A stretch of 64,000 bases of DNA from positions 310,001-374,000 of the forward strand of contig CAVOOM010000006.1 of NCBI GenBank assembly GCA_963697565.1, given 5' to 3'. The position numbers and the translations under genes were made by a program. Below the pieces are notes generated by a model, which was not told where the DNA came from, did no database searches, and worked only from the letters and a program-made list of their open reading frames with translations. Below, piece after piece: positions 10,898 through 20,244 of this stretch; position 1 is the stretch's first letter, and each line of letters begins with the position of its first letter. The stretch is from CAWFSE01 sp963697565 (GTDB taxonomy: Bacteria; Actinomycetota; Actinomycetes; CAVWCF01).

Positions 10898-11755
10898 GTG
10901 ACCGAGGGCCTCCAGCACGTCTACTCCGGCAAGGTCCGCGACCTCTACGAGATGCCCGACGGGCGGCTGCTCTTCGTCGCGAGCGACCGGATCTCGGCGT
11001 ACGACTGGGTGCTGCCGACCCCGATCCCGGACAAGGGCCGCGTGCTCACCGCGCTGTCGCGGTGGTGGTTCGAGCGGCTCGCCGACGTCGTGCCGAACCA
11101 CGTGCTCTCCTACGACGTGCCGGCCGAGTTCGCCGGGCGCGCGATGGTGTGCGAGCGGCTGGAGATGTACCCCGTCGAGTGCGTGGCGCGCGGCTACCTG
11201 ACCGGGTCGGGCCTGGCGGAGTACGAGTTGGGCGGCGCGGTCTGCGGGGTGCCCCTGCCGCCCGGTCTGGTCGACGGCTCGCGGCTGCCCGAGCCGATCT
11301 TCACCCCCGCCACCAAGGCCGAGCTGGGCGAGCACGACGAGAACGTCGACTTCGCCCACGTCGAGGCCGCGGTGGGCGCGGAGACGGCCGCCGAGCTGCG
11401 CCGGCTCACGCTGGTCGTCTACGCCGGCGGCGAGGCGATCGCCCGCGGGCGCGGCATCGTGCTGGCCGACACCAAGCTCGAGTTCGGCCGCCGCGCCGAC
11501 GGCACGATCGTGCTGGCCGACGAGGTGCTCACCCCCGACTCCTCGCGGTTCTGGCCGCTGGACCGGTGGCAGCCGGGGCGCGCGCAGCCCTCGTACGACA
11601 AGCAGTACGTCCGCGACTGGCTGACCTCGCCGGCCAGCGGCTGGGACCGCCACTCCGGCGAGGCGCCGCCGCCGCTGCCGCCCGACGTGGTCGAGGCGAC
11701 GCGGGCCAAGTACATCGAGGCCTACGAGCGGATCACCGGCGAGGCGTTCGCGTGA
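10898..11755 (+). CDS. purC: Phosphoribosylaminoimidazole-succinocarboxamide synthase
   Basis: SAICAR synthase adds aspartate to CAIR in purine synthesis. The 285-residue frame is intact. The N-terminal YSGKVRDLYEMPDGRLLFVA, the ECVARGYLTGSGLAEY core and LADTKLEFGRRADG are diagnostic. It starts at GTG 10898, 41 bases after purB. Its TGA overlaps the GTG of galE, so the two are likely co-translated. Confidence 0.96.
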   Translation: MTEGLQHVYSGKVRDLYEMPDGRLLFVASDRISAYDWVLPTPIPDKGRVLTALSRWWFERLADVVPNHVLSYDVPAEFAGRAMVCERLEMYPVECVARGYLTGSGLAEYELGGAVCGVPLPPGLVDGSRLPEPIFTPATKAELGEHDENVDFAHVEAAVGAETAAELRRLTLVVYAGGEAIARGRGIVLADTKLEFGRRADGTIVLADEVLTPDSSRFWPLDRWQPGRAQPSYDKQYVRDWLTSPASGWDRHSGEAPPPLPPDVVEATRAKYIEAYERITGEAFA

Positions 11756-12789
11756 GCGCCTGGCTCGTCACGGGCGGGGCCGGCTACATCGGCGCGCACG
11801 TCGTGCGGGCCCTGGGCGCGTCCGGCCGCTCGGCCGTCGTCCTGGACGACCTGTCGACGGGGTTCGCGTCGTTCGTGCCCGAGGGCGTGCCGCTCGTGCG
11901 CGCCAGCGTGCTGGACGCCGAGGCCGTCCGGGCCGCCGTGCGTGAGCACGCGGTCACCGGGGTGGTGCACCTGGCCGGCTGGAAGTACGCCGGGGTCAGC
12001 GTGCGCGAGCCGCTGCGCTTCTACCGCGAGAACGTCTCCGGGATGGAGCGGCTGCTCAGCGTCGTCGTCGAGGAGGGCGTTCCGTCGTTCGTCTTCTCGT
12101 CGTCGGCCTCGGTCTACGGCACCCCGCGCGACGCGGAGGTGACCGAGCAGACGCCGACGGCGCCGGAGTCCCCGTACGGCGAGACCAAGCTGGCCGGCGA
12201 GTGGCTGCTGCGCGACGTGGCCCGGGCGCACGGCCTGCGGCAGGTGTCGCTGCGCTACTTCAACGTGGTGGGCTCCGGCGGCGACGGGCTCTACGACGCC
12301 AGCCCGCACAACCTCTTCCCGCTCGTGCTGCGGGCGTTGGCCGCGGGGGAGGCCCCGGTGGTGCACGGCGGCGACTACCCGACGCCGGACGGCTCCTGCG
12401 TGCGCGACTACGTCCACGTGGTCGACATCGCCGAGGCGCACGTGGCGGCCGTCGACGCGCTCGAGGGCGGCCGCCCGATCGGCGACGTCTACAACCTCGG
12501 GGTCGGCGAGGGCTCCAGCGTGCTGGCGATCCTGGACGCGTTCCGCCGCGCCTTGGGCCGCGACTTCCCGCACGTCGTGGGCCCCCGGCGGCCGGGCGAC
12601 CCGGCCCGGATCGTCGCCTCGGCCGAGGCGGCCGCCCGCGACCTGGGCTGGCGGGCGCGCCTCGACCTCGACGCGATGGTGGCCTCCGCGCTCCGCCGGT
12701 CCGGGCTGACGCGCCGGCCCGTAGACTCGGCCGCGTCCCCCTCCCGCGTTGTCAGCGATCCCGGTGGCTATGGCCTCCGCATTCGCTGA
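11752..12789 (+). CDS. galE: UDP-glucose 4-epimerase
   Basis: This extended short-chain dehydrogenase interconverts UDP-glucose and UDP-galactose for envelope glycans. The NAD motif VTGGAGYIGAHVV, the SSSASVYG serine block, the SPYGETK catalytic YxxxK and RDYVHVVDIAEAH are present. The intact frame is 345 residues. Its last 14 or so codons run through the degenerate palindromic repeat at 12748, and the stop lies inside that repeat, so the natural C-terminus may have been remodelled. It overlaps purC by four bases. Galactose context is absent, so another nucleotide sugar is possible. Confidence 0.88.
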   Translation: MSAWLVTGGAGYIGAHVVRALGASGRSAVVLDDLSTGFASFVPEGVPLVRASVLDAEAVRAAVREHAVTGVVHLAGWKYAGVSVREPLRFYRENVSGMERLLSVVVEEGVPSFVFSSSASVYGTPRDAEVTEQTPTAPESPYGETKLAGEWLLRDVARAHGLRQVSLRYFNVVGSGGDGLYDASPHNLFPLVLRALAAGEAPVVHGGDYPTPDGSCVRDYVHVVDIAEAHVAAVDALEGGRPIGDVYNLGVGEGSSVLAILDAFRRALGRDFPHVVGPRRPGDPARIVASAEAAARDLGWRARLDLDAMVASALRRSGLTRRPVDSAASPSRVVSDPGGYGLRIR

Positions 12790-12793
12790 CAAC
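12748..12793. repeat. Degenerate copy of a palindromic repeat (copy A)
   Basis: Terminal arms gttgtcagcga and tcgctgacaac are complementary. The right inner half tggcctccgcatt matches the corresponding part of the perfect palindrome at 21074, while the left inner half has diverged. It overlaps the galE 3' end and lies 31 bases before the purS start. Confidence 0.7.
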
Positions 12794-12823
12794 TCGGAGC
12801 GAGAGCCGAACCTGGGAGCGCGA

Positions 12824-13079
12824 GTGGCCCGCGTCGTCGTCGACGTCATGCTCAAGCCGGAGATCCTCGACCCCCAGGGGCAGGCGATCCACAAGGCGCT
12901 CGGGAGGCTCGGCTTCGCCGGGGTCGGCGAGGTGCGCGCCGGCAAGCGCTTCGAGGTCGACCGTCAGCGACGCGCTGGCCGAAGACCCGCAGGCGCTGGA
13001 GGACGAGGTGCGCCGCCTGGCCGAGACGCTGCTCGCCAACACCGTGATCGAGGACTTCACCGTGCGGGTGGAGGCGTGA
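12824..13079 (+). CDS. purS: Phosphoribosylformylglycinamidine synthase subunit PurS, frameshifted
   Basis: PurS bridges PurL and PurQ in the three-subunit FGAM synthase. The N-terminal VVVDVMLKPEILDPQGQAIH, LGFAGVGEVRAGKRFEV and the C-terminal LAETLLANTVIEDFTVRVE are typical. A single extra base near 12964 (gaccgtc) separates the two halves. Corrected length is about 84 residues, normal for PurS. GTG 12824 is preferred to upstream starts because it has a gggag ribosome-binding site and lies outside the palindromic repeat. The stop overlaps the probable purQ start. Confidence 0.9.
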
Positions 13080-13767
13080 GCAGGCGGCCTTCCGGGTCGG
13101 GGTGGTCACCTTCCCCGGCACGCTCGACGACCGCGACGCCGCCCGGGCCGTCCGGCTGGCCGGCGGCGAGCCGGTGGCGCTGTGGCACCGCGACCACGAC
13201 CTGCGCTCGGTCGACGCCGTCGTGCTGCCCGGCGGCTTCTCGTACGGCGACTACCTGCGCTGCGGCGCCATCGCCCGCTTCTCGCCCGTCATGACCGAGA
13301 TCGCCGACGCCGCCCGCGGCGGGCTGCCCGTGCTGGGGATCTGCAACGGCTTCCAGGTGCTCTGCGAGTCGCACCTGCTGCCCGGCGCGCTGACCCGCAA
13401 CGAGTCGCTGCACTTCGTCTGCCGCGACCAGCGGCTGCGCATCGAGTCGACCTCGACGGCGTGGACGGGCGACTACTCCGACGGCGAGGAGATCACCGTC
13501 CCGCTGAAGAACGGCGAGGGCGGGTACGTCGCCGACGAGGCGACCCTGGACCGGCTGGAGGGCGAGGGCCTGGTGGTCGCGCGCTACCTCGACGTCAACC
13601 CCAACGGCTCCTACCGCGACATCGCCGGCATCCGCAACGAGCGCGGCAACGTCGTCGGCCTGATGCCGCACCCCGAGCACGCCGTCGAGCCGCTCACCGG
13701 GCCGACCACCGACGGCCTCGGCTTCTTCACCTCGGTGCTGCGCTCGCTGGCGGGGGCGGCGGCATGA
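13076..13767 (+). CDS. purQ: Phosphoribosylformylglycinamidine synthase subunit PurQ
   Basis: Glutaminase subunit that supplies ammonia to PurL. RVGVVTFPGTLDDRDAARAV, VLPGGFSYGDYLRCGA, the nucleophile-elbow cysteine in LGICNGFQVLCE and the HPEHAVEP triad segment are clear. The conserved first strand (RVGVVTF) begins upstream of the first in-frame start at 13102. The likely real start is GTG 13076, overlapping the purS stop, with one base missing near 13082. Its TGA overlaps the purL ATG (ATGA). The gene is otherwise intact. Confidence 0.93.
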
Positions 13768-16044
13768 CCGCCGACACCGTCGCCCGCGCCGAGGCGACGC
13801 CCGACGTCGAGCAGCCGTGGTCCGACCTCGGCCTCAAGGCCGACGAGTACGCCGCGCATCCGCGAGATCCTCGGCCGCCGGCCCACCTCGTGCGAGCTGG
13901 CGATGTACTCGGTGATGTGGAGCGAGCACTGCTCGTACAAGAGCAGCAAGGTCCACCTGCGGCAGTTCGGCGAGAAGATCCCGGCGTCCACCGCGGGCAC
14001 GCTGCTCGTCGGCATCGGCGAGAACGCCGGCGTCGTCGACGTCGGGCAGGGCTGGGCGGTGACCTTCAAGGTCGAGTCGCACAACCACCCGTCGTACGTC
14101 GAGCCGTACCAGGGCGCGGCGACCGGAGTCGGCGGCATCGTCCGCGACATCCTGTCGATGGGCGCGCGCCCGGTGGCCGTCATGGACCCGCTGCGCTTCG
14201 GCCCGCTGGACGCCCCGGACACCCGCCGGGTGCTGCCCGGCGTGGTCGCGGGCATCGGCGGGTACGGCAACTGCCTCGGCCTGCCGAACATCGGCGGCGA
14301 GGTCGTCTTCGACGAGACCTACCTCGGCAACCCGCTCGTCAACGCCCTGTGCGTCGGCGTCGTGCGCGCCGACCGGATCAAGCTCGCCCACGCCAGCGGC
14401 GTCGGCAACCTCGTCGTGCTCTACGGCGCGCGCACCGGCGGCGACGGCATCGGCGGCGTCTCGGTGCTCGCGTCGGAGACGTTCGACGCCGACGGCCCGG
14501 CCAAGCGCCCGAGCGTGCAGGTCGGCGACCCGTTCATGGAGAAGCTGCTCATCGAGTGCTCGCTGGAGCTCTTCGACGGCGACCTGGTCGAGGGCATCCA
14601 GGACCTCGGCGGCGCGGGCCTGTCCTGCGCGACCTCCGAGCTGGCCAGCGCCGGCGACGGCGGCATGCGCGTGTGGCTCGACCGGGTGCCGCTGCGCGAC
14701 GCGTCGCTGTCGCCCGAGGAGATCCTGATGAGCGAGTCGCAGGAGCGGATGTGCGCGGTGGTGACGCCCGCCAAGCTCGACGCGTTCATGGCCGTCTGCG
14801 AGAAGTGGGAGGTCACGGCCACCGTGATCGGCGAGGTCGTCGAGGGCGGCCGGCTGCTGGTCGAGTGGCACGGCGACCTCGTCGTCGACGTGCCGCCGCG
14901 GTCGGTGGCCCACGACGGGCCGGTCTACCACCGCCCGTACGAGCGCCCGGCCGGCCAGGACGCGCTGCAGGCCGACTCGTCGTCGGCGCTCGCGCGCCCT
15001 GCGACGGGCGACGAGCTGCGCGCCGCGGTGCTGGCGGTGGCGTCCTCGCCGAACCTCGCCGACAAGGCGTGGGTCACCGCGCAGTACGACCGCTACGTCC
15101 AGGGCAACACCGTCCTCGCCCAGCCCGAGGACTCCGGGATGATCCGCATCGACGAGACCACCGGCCTCGGCGTCGCGGTCTCCACCGACGGCAACGGCCG
15201 CTTCTGCATGCTCGACCCGTACGAGGGCGCGAAGCTCGCGCTGGCCGAGGCGTACCGCAATGTCGCGGCCTCCGGCGCGCGGCCGCTGGCGGTGACCGAC
15301 TGCCTGAACTTCGGCTCGCCCGAGGACCCGAGCGTCATGTGGCAGTTCGCCGAGGCGGTGCGCGGGCTGGCCGACGGGTGCATGGAGCTCGACGTGCCGA
15401 TCACCGGCGGCAACGTGTCCTTCTACAACCAGACCGCCGAGACGGCGATCCTGCCCACGCCGGTCGTCGGCGTGCTCGGCGTCATCGACGACGTCGAGGC
15501 GCGCACGCCGATCGGCTTCGCCGCCGAGGGCGACGCCATCCTGCTGCTCGGCGAGACCCGCGACGAGCTCGACGGCTCCGCCTGGGCGCAGGTGGCGCAC
15601 GGCCACCTCGGCGGGCGGCCGCCGCGCTTCGACCCGGCGGCGGAGCGGGTGCTCGCCGAGATCCTGGTCGCCGGCTCGCGCGACGGGATGATCGCCTCGG
15701 CCCACGACCTGTCTGACGGCGGGCTCGCGCAGGCGCTCGTGGAGTCGGCGCTGCGGGGCGGGCGCGGGGCGCGGGTCGTGCTGCCCGAGGGTGCGGACGC
15801 GTTCACCGCGCTCTTCTCCGAGTCGGGCGCGCGGGCGATCGTCACCGTGCCGCGCTCGGAGGAGCTGCGCTTCACCGAGATGTGCGCCGCCCGCGGCTTC
15901 GCGTGCGTGCGGGCCGGCGTGGTGCTCGGCGAGGAGTCCGAGGGCGCGGCGCTGGAGGTGCAGGGGCAGTTCACCCTGCCGCTGGCCGAGGTGCGCGCCG
16001 CCTGGTCGGCGACCCTGCCGGCCGTCCTCGACGCCGTCGGCTAG
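13764..16044 (+). CDS. purL: Phosphoribosylformylglycinamidine synthase subunit PurL, frameshift near the 5' end
   Basis: Synthetase subunit that converts FGAR to FGAM with ATP. Its N-terminal 30 codons (WSDLGLKADEYA) lie in a different frame. Removing one base near 13857 gives DEYARIREILGRRPTSCELA, followed by MYSVMWSEHCSYKSS. The rest is one long frame with SHNHPSYVEPYQGAATGVGG, IQDLGGAGLSCATSELA and SAHDLSDGGLAQALVES. Corrected length is about 759 residues, matching the small-PurL type that works with PurS and PurQ. It starts at ATG 13764. Confidence 0.96.
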
Positions 16045-16055
16045 CGGCCGCGGGC

Positions 16056-16493
16056 GTGGCCGCCTCTCGGCTCGATCCCGCGGCGGTGGCCGCCGCGGCC
16101 GACCGGCTCGCCGCCGTGCTGGGGGAGGGCCCGGATGCCGGCGCGGGCGCCGACGACCGACTGGTGGGGCTCGTCCTGGCCGGGCTGTCTGCGGATCCGC
16201 CGGTGGCCGACCGCGAGGCGACCGGCCTGGCCGTACGCGTGCTGCTGGCGCGGCTCGTCGAGCGGGCGCCGGGGCGCAGCGTCGAGGTGCGCGTGCCGCC
16301 GTACGCCGCGGTGCAGTGCGTCGAGGGGCCGCGGCACACCCGCGGCACCCCGCCCAACGTCGTCGAGTGCGACGGGCCGACCTGGCTGCGGTTGGCGACC
16401 GGACGGGTGGCCTGGGCCGAGGCCGTCGCCGACGGCCGGCTGCGCGCCAGCGGCGAGCGCGCCGACCTGTCGGGTCTGCTCCCGCTGGGTTGA
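16056..16493 (+). CDS. SCP_3 (bacterial sterol-carrier-like) family protein
   Basis: This 145-residue intact protein directly follows purL, a position kept in many actinobacteria for the SCP_3 family. The conserved C-terminal part reads RVPPYAAVQCVEGPRHTRGT, then PPNVVECDGPTWLRLATG, and ends with the short SGERADLSGLLPLG tail. A role in lipid binding is inferred only from the fold name and has not been shown. GTG 16056 is 12 bases after the purL stop. It converges on the metalloprotease-like gene across a short palindrome. Confidence 0.85.
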   Translation: MAASRLDPAAVAAAADRLAAVLGEGPDAGAGADDRLVGLVLAGLSADPPVADREATGLAVRVLLARLVERAPGRSVEVRVPPYAAVQCVEGPRHTRGTPPNVVECDGPTWLRLATGRVAWAEAVADGRLRASGERADLSGLLPLG

Positions 16494-16508
16494 CCAAACC
16501 TGCTTGAT

Positions 16509-16524
16509 CAACCCCATGGGGTTG
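16509..16524. terminator. Bidirectional hairpin between convergent genes
   Basis: The 16-bp perfect palindrome caaccccatggggttg lies in the 41-base gap between two convergent genes. It is probably a shared terminator, although no T-run follows. Confidence 0.5.
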
Positions 16525-16534
16525 GGGGGAGGGG

Positions 16535-17830
16535 CTAGTCGGGGTCGCCGCAGGAGGACAGCAGCAGGGTGGCGCCGCTCTGCTCGGCCTCGGTCTGCGG
16601 CAGGTCGACCCACGCCTCGAGGGCCCGCCCGGCCCGCTTGGCGTCCGCGGCGGCGTCGAAGACGACGGTCACCCGGGTGCACGCCCGTCCGGAGTCCTCC
16701 ACCCAGGTGACGTACGTGTCGCCGCGCCAGCCGTCGAGCACCGGGGCTCCGACGAAGTCCTCGTCGACCGACGCCAGCATCCCCAGCCCCGCGACCCCCA
16801 GGGCGGCCTGGTCGACGACCGGGTCCGAGCCGGGCACCGGCGCCGGTGCGGCTTCCGCCGGCCCGAGGTCGGCGTCGCCGTCGAGCCAGCCGACGAGGTC
16901 GTACAGCTGCTCGGTCGTGGTCGGGGGCGACGCGAAGGCCTCGTCGACCGCGGCGTTGCCGCCCTCGTCGTAGAGGGCCGAGACCGAGATGTACCCCACG
17001 TCGTACGGCAGCGACCCGAAGGCGTCGGCCAGCGGGTCGTACGGGGCGTCGGCGCCGTACTCGGGCGAATCCTCGGCCAGCCACTCGTCGTACCACTGCT
17101 GGGACTGCGCCTCGATGTAGGCGCCTTCGATGCGGACCGCGTCACCCTCGACCAGGCCGGAGAGCGCGAGCCAGGCGTCGTCGTCGGTGGGCCCGACGGC
17201 CTCATCGAGCGCGTTCAGGTCGAAGTGCTGGTCCTGCAGGGCGTGGGTGAGCTCGTGGACGACGGTGAGCTCGGCCTCGCGGGTCCACGCGGTCCCGCGC
17301 ACGACGAGGTCCTGGGTCGCGGGGTCGTAGAACCCCAGGCTGCCGCCTGTCCAGCCCCACTCCTCGGCGGCGGTGAAGTCCTCGGCCGACTCGGTCAGCC
17401 GCAGCGCCTCGTAGGTGAGCGCGTAGTCGTGCGGCGCCTCGGCGTCGGCTCCCGCCGCGGGCTCCTCGCCGCCGCCCTCCGGCTCAGCGAGCAGGGCCTC
17501 GTACTCGGCGTCGTCGAGGACCTGCACCTGGGGCACGGTGCGGAACTCCAGCCCCCGGGCATCCTCGACGAACGCGATCAGCCTGGGCAGCTCGGTGTCC
17601 AAGGTTCCTGGGGTGGCGGTCGAGGTCGCTCCCGACGTGGTCGAGGCGGGGCCGAGCGAGCGCCCGAGCGCGAGGCCGGCGCCGGCCGCGGCGACCAGGG
17701 CCAGCGTCACGGCGACCGCGATCGCCGCGCGCAGCCCGGTGCGTGGCGGCTGGGAGGCGGGCGGCGGCGCGGGGGGAGCCGGAGCCGGCCAGCCGTACGG
17801 CTGCCACGGCGTCTGCGGCGGGCTCGTCAT
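16535..17830 (-). CDS. Membrane-anchored HExxH metalloprotease-like protein
   Basis: Intact 431-residue protein with a Pro-rich cytoplasmic N-terminus, one transmembrane segment at about residues 34-55, a Ser/Thr linker, and a large extracytoplasmic domain. That domain carries VVHELTHALQDQHFDL, a gluzincin-type HExxH, and a downstream SGLVEGDAV whose glutamate could be the third zinc ligand. Similar motifs occur in a surface-protein family typified by Hvo_1808. It is followed by two copies of a fold-like segment ending in a Cys near the C-terminus (LLLSSCGDPD). Peptidase activity is inferred from the motif only. Confidence 0.75.
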   Translation of the reverse strand: MTSPPQTPWQPYGWPAPAPPAPPPASQPPRTGLRAAIAVAVTLALVAAAGAGLALGRSLGPASTTSGATSTATPGTLDTELPRLIAFVEDARGLEFRTVPQVQVLDDAEYEALLAEPEGGGEEPAAGADAEAPHDYALTYEALRLTESAEDFTAAEEWGWTGGSLGFYDPATQDLVVRGTAWTREAELTVVHELTHALQDQHFDLNALDEAVGPTDDDAWLALSGLVEGDAVRIEGAYIEAQSQQWYDEWLAEDSPEYGADAPYDPLADAFGSLPYDVGYISVSALYDEGGNAAVDEAFASPPTTTEQLYDLVGWLDGDADLGPAEAAPAPVPGSDPVVDQAALGVAGLGMLASVDEDFVGAPVLDGWRGDTYVTWVEDSGRACTRVTVVFDAAADAKRAGRALEAWVDLPQTEAEQSGATLLLSSCGDPD

Positions 17831-17924
17831 GGTGCGGCGCCCTCCCGGGTTGGGCCCTCGCCACCAGGGTCTTCCGGCTGGCTGAAGGCTGCCAGGGTCC
17901 GACGTCCCCGCGGGCCGCCGGGTT

Positions 17925-18806
17925 TCACGCCTCGGGCGGGGTGTCGCGGGCGTAGGCCTCCCACGACGACAGGATCGGACCGGTCTCCCAGTCGGCGGGC
18001 AGCTCGAGGTAGTCGGGGCAGTCGCGCTCGATGCGCTCCAGCAGCGGGCGGGGGATGTCGTCCAGGCCGCGGCGCGCCGAGCGGGAGAACAGCCGCCCGG
18101 TCATCACGCCCTCGGCGACCTGCCCGCCGCGGCCGTCGCCCATCCGCATCCACGGCCACCACGGCGACACCCGCGAGAAGCCGGCCCGGAAGTGCGCCGA
18201 CGGCAGCGAGCGGTCCTCGAGCTCGGCCAGCGAGGTGTAGATCGTGAAGTGCTCGCTGGGGTTGATCGTCGCGCCGGTGGACGAGCGCGGGTACGCCGCC
18301 GGCGGCAGCGGGTTCGTGTAGAGGTGCGCGTAGTCCCACTCGAGCAGCACCTCGTCGCCGTACACCTGCCAGGGCAGGACGAACGGGGCGCCGGCCGCGG
18401 AGTCGTTCATGTGCGAGCCCTCGGCCTCGTTCTCGCCGAGGTGCAGCCGCGGCATCTCGAGGGTGAGCCGGCCGCCGATGCGGTCGTTGAGGAACGGGTA
18501 GACCTCGACCGTCTCGCCGGTCCACGGGTTGTCCCAGTGGTCGATGATCGCGCCGGAGGCGACGTCGTAGAAGTAGCCGGTCTCCTTGCCGCGCATGGTC
18601 ACCGACCCGTCCGGCTCGGTGCGGCACTTGGTGACGCCCGTGCCGGCGTACCCGAACAGCGGCCGCAGCCGCTCGCCGGGCAGCCAGGCGTACATCAGGC
18701 CGTGGAAGACCCCGATCGTGGGCGTGTCGGCGAACGTCCCCCACGTCTTGGCGAAGGCGTAGACGTTGTCGCGCGGGTCGGCGAAGTCCAAGGGGGCGTC
18801 AGGCAC
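17925..18806 (-). CDS. DUF1838 family protein
   Basis: The 293-residue protein matches the DUF1838 family, whose function is unknown. Members often sit beside steroid, terpenoid or aromatic oxidation genes. Diagnostic stretches are RGKETGYFYDVASGAIIDHW and EMPRLHLGENEAEGSHMND, followed by EHFTIYTSLAELEDRSLP. GTG 18806 (PDAPLDFADPRDN) is chosen because the open frame upstream would overlap the divergent monooxygenase gene and has no family-like sequence. It is divergent from the flavin monooxygenase, so shared control is plausible. Confidence 0.82.
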   Translation of the reverse strand: MPDAPLDFADPRDNVYAFAKTWGTFADTPTIGVFHGLMYAWLPGERLRPLFGYAGTGVTKCRTEPDGSVTMRGKETGYFYDVASGAIIDHWDNPWTGETVEVYPFLNDRIGGRLTLEMPRLHLGENEAEGSHMNDSAAGAPFVLPWQVYGDEVLLEWDYAHLYTNPLPPAAYPRSSTGATINPSEHFTIYTSLAELEDRSLPSAHFRAGFSRVSPWWPWMRMGDGRGGQVAEGVMTGRLFSRSARRGLDDIPRPLLERIERDCPDYLELPADWETGPILSSWEAYARDTPPEA

Positions 18807-18891
18807 GGGCGCGATCTTGGCGCCCGCGGCGGAGGCATGGCAGGACGGCCCGGCCTGGCGCAAAGTTGACACGCACGTCAGAATCGCGGCC

Positions 18892-20244
18892 ATGGCAGAC
18901 ATGGGGCCCGAGATCGAGGAGCGCGCCGGCGCGTACGCGGTGATCGGCGCGGGCATGTCGGGGCTGGCCTCGCTGAAGGCGCTGCTCGAGGCCGGCTTCG
19001 ACGCCGACTGCTACGAGCGCGAGTCCGACGTCGGCGGCAACTGGAACATCGATGCGCGCAACAGCCGGATCTACCGCTCGATCCACCTGATCTCCAGCCG
19101 GCCGTTCACGCAGTACCCCGACTTCCCGATGCCGGACTCCTTCGCCGACTACCCCTCGCACACCGAGGTGCTCGGCTACTTCAAGCGCTACGCCGACCAC
19201 TTCGGCCTGCGCGAGCACATCGCCTTCGACCACGACGTGCTGCGGGTCGAGCCGGTCGACGGGGGAGCGCGGTGGGACGTCACCGCCGAGGGCCCGGACG
19301 GCGTGCCGCGCACCCGACGCTACGACGGCGTGCTCATCGCCAACGGCCACAACTGGTCGCCCAAGATGCCCTCGTACGAGGGGCTGGACGCATTCGGCGG
19401 CACGGTCCTGCACTCCAAGGACTACAAGGACTCGGACGTGCTGCGCGGCCAGCGGGTGCTCATCGTCGGGGGCGGCAACACCGGCTGCGACCTGGCCGTG
19501 GAGGGCGCGCAGAACGCCGCGGCGACGTACCACTCGACCCGCCGCGGCTACTACTACAACCCGAAGTTCGTCGGGGGCCGGCCGAGCGACCAGGTCAACG
19601 ACACCCTGCTGCTGCTGCGCATCCCGCTGGCCGTGCGGCGGCTGATGTACAAGACCACGCTGCGCGCCACCGTCGGGTCCTTCGACAAGCTCGGGCTGCA
19701 GAAGCCTGACCACGAGTTCGGCGAGACGCACCCGGTGGCCAACAGCCTGCTGGCCTACTACCTGGGCCACGGCGACATCCAGCCGAAGCCGGAGATCCGG
19801 CGGTTCACAGCCGACGGCGTGGAGTTCACCGACGGCACCAGCGCGCAGGTCGACGTGGTGGTCTTCTGCACCGGCTACCTGGCCACCTTCCCCTTCCTCG
19901 ACGACGAGCACCTCAACACCGCCGACGGCCGCCCGCACCTGTACCAGAACGAGTTCACGCCGCGGCACGACAACCTCTTCGTCGTCGGCCTGCACCAGCC
20001 GGACTCCGGCACCTTCTGCCTGTCGCACTGGCAGGCGGTGGCCGCCGTGCGCTACCTGGAGGCCAAGCGCGACCGGCCGGAGGCGGCGCGGGCGTTCCGC
20101 GCGCAGGTGGCCGCCGAGACCGACCGGCAGTTCACCGGAGGCATGCACTTCACCGACTCCACCCGGCACTACTTCGAGATCGCCCACCAGGACTTCCTGG
20201 CCGGCGTCGAGCAGACCATCCACCAGCTGGAGGGCGCGCGGTGA
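18892..20244 (+). CDS. Flavin-containing monooxygenase
   Basis: Class B flavoprotein monooxygenase of 450 residues, using FAD and NADPH. FAD motif YAVIGAGMSGLASLKALLEA, the NADPH Rossmann VLIVGGGNTGCDLAVEGAQ, and DVVVFCTGYLATFPFLDD, the FMO-type FATGY-like segment, are all present. The substrate is unknown. Neighbouring DUF1838 and hydrolase genes suggest oxidation of a lipid, steroid or terpenoid. ATG 18892 is chosen; an earlier in-frame ATG would lie inside the divergent DUF1838 gene. The stop overlaps the next gene start by four bases. Confidence 0.9.
   Translation: MADMGPEIEERAGAYAVIGAGMSGLASLKALLEAGFDADCYERESDVGGNWNIDARNSRIYRSIHLISSRPFTQYPDFPMPDSFADYPSHTEVLGYFKRYADHFGLREHIAFDHDVLRVEPVDGGARWDVTAEGPDGVPRTRRYDGVLIANGHNWSPKMPSYEGLDAFGGTVLHSKDYKDSDVLRGQRVLIVGGGNTGCDLAVEGAQNAAATYHSTRRGYYYNPKFVGGRPSDQVNDTLLLLRIPLAVRRLMYKTTLRATVGSFDKLGLQKPDHEFGETHPVANSLLAYYLGHGDIQPKPEIRRFTADGVEFTDGTSAQVDVVVFCTGYLATFPFLDDEHLNTADGRPHLYQNEFTPRHDNLFVVGLHQPDSGTFCLSHWQAVAAVRYLEAKRDRPEAARAFRAQVAAETDRQFTGGMHFTDSTRHYFEIAHQDFLAGVEQTIHQLEGAR

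Noticed and set aside
12748..12823. Riboswitch upstream of purS
   Set aside because: The only structure is the dispersed palindromic repeat. No purine riboswitch core is visible.
13102..13104. In-frame GTG as the purQ start
   Set aside because: It would delete the conserved first residues (RVG before VVTFPG). A start at 13076 overlapping the purS stop, with one missing base, fits the family better.
13834..16497. 887-codon open frame on the minus strand opposite purL
   Set aside because: Same GC-driven shadow effect. It overlaps purL and SCP_3 fully and shows no family motif.
18866..18871. ttgaca as the -35 of the flavin monooxygenase promoter
   Set aside because: The expected -10 would fall on the gene's own ATG, so spacing does not work. 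The weak ttgac/gtcag repeat there is too short to call an operator.
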